DNA from: Pedobacter chitinilyticus
GTDB lineage: Bacteria; Bacteroidota; Bacteroidia; Sphingobacteriales; Sphingobacteriaceae
Direction of reading: 5' to 3'
Length of the DNA: 64,000 bases
Assembly: GCF_003313385.1 (NCBI RefSeq)
Contig: NZ_QMHN01000001.1
Coordinates: forward strand, 975,379-1,039,378
In this document: in pieces, positions 63,722 to 64,000 of the stretch
Layout: each line of letters begins with the position of its first letter
Position numbering within the stretch: position 1 is the first letter of the stretch
Notes under the pieces: generated by a model
Database searches by the model: none
What the model saw: the letters and a program-made list of their open reading frames with translations, nothing else
Told to the model about the DNA's origin: nothing
Program-made: the position numbers and the translations under genes

Positions 63722-64000
63722 CCCAATCACCAGCACAAGTAACACTCTGGATGACAATAGCGCTTACTAATGAACTAATGAGCCAGTGAACATATGACCA
63801 GTTGGTAGTTAACAGTTATGAGTTATCAGTTACCAGTTATGAGTTAACAGTTAACCGATTAGACACATCAACAGCTAACCAAGCTGCTAGAGATCCTTCG
63901 CTCCTGAAGAGTAGGTACAGGTAACGCTTTGGATGACAATAGTGCTTACTAATGAACTAATGAGCCAGTGAACATATGACCAGTTGGTAGTTAACAGTTA
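63722..64000. repeat. Repeat region at the right end of the window
   Basis: A 70-bp segment at 63749-63818 recurs at 63931-64000 with one mismatch, including TAATGAACTAATGAGCC. Between them are CAGTT heptads (63800-63860), an inverted copy of the TTAACCAATTAAACACATC/AGAGATCC module seen near 45.9 kb (63851-63900), and an inverted GTCAT unit (63889-63937). No gene is seen. Confidence 0.8.

Overview
The window looks like chromosome from a member of the Bacteroidota, most likely a Pedobacter-like Sphingobacteriaceae. The reasons are a SusC/SusD polysaccharide utilisation locus, PorP/SprF-like partners of type IX secretion with gliding-type C-terminal domains, a fused CcoN-CcoO oxidase with a mono-haem CcoP, and TAnnTTTG promoter boxes. 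The genus is inference; no rRNA or tRNA gene was seen.

Layout. 1-14 kb: a pectin utilisation locus on the minus strand (SusC, SusD, surface lipoprotein, CE12, two CE8, PL1, GH43), with a divergent LacI-type regulator. SusC/SusD import oligosaccharides, esterases remove methyl and acetyl groups, PL1 cuts the backbone and GH43 trims side chains. 14-16.4 kb: a small NTF2-like protein, MscL and sigma-54. 16.4-26.1 kb: two modules, each a giant PKD-repeat secreted protein followed by a PorP/SprF-like protein. 26.2-33.5 kb: a signalling block with a lone receiver divergent from a tight five-gene operon (ThiF/nitroreductase fusion, GNAT-like protein, 7TM histidine kinase, receiver-kinase hybrid, single receiver).

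33.5-45.7 kb: the cbb3 oxidase and its maturation genes (TauE/SafE-like protein, CcoH, CcoG, CcoP, CcoQ-like, CcoNO, an easily missed 59-codon ccoS, CcoI copper ATPase), then HemN with an overlapping small cysteine-tailed protein. 46.8-50.2 kb: a phosphodiesterase and a tandem pair of 208-residue proteins of unknown function. 50.5-59.5 kb: an AT-rich defence island on the minus strand, made of a type I restriction operon with a metallo-beta-lactamase-fold gene between hsdS and hsdM, plus a putAbiC-type protein with a small membrane partner. 59.5-64 kb: small unknown genes, a DUF4142 lipoprotein, exonuclease III and a NUDIX hydrolase.

The most unusual non-coding feature is a dense family of repeats that starts near 35 kb and fills most larger intergenic gaps outside the defence island to the window end, while the first 34 kb have almost none. 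It includes degenerate 7-bp arrays (NTTAGNA and AACTGNN classes) that often run into stop codons, a four-copy composite element with a CCCCTCT/AGAGGGG hairpin, GTCAT-headed REP-like hairpins, an ACCACATAG palindrome, a nested 113-bp repeat and an 11-bp-period array. The strongest candidates for undescribed biology are the five-gene signalling operon, the MBL gene inside the hsd operon, the cysteine-tailed partner of HemN, and the heptad repeat system.
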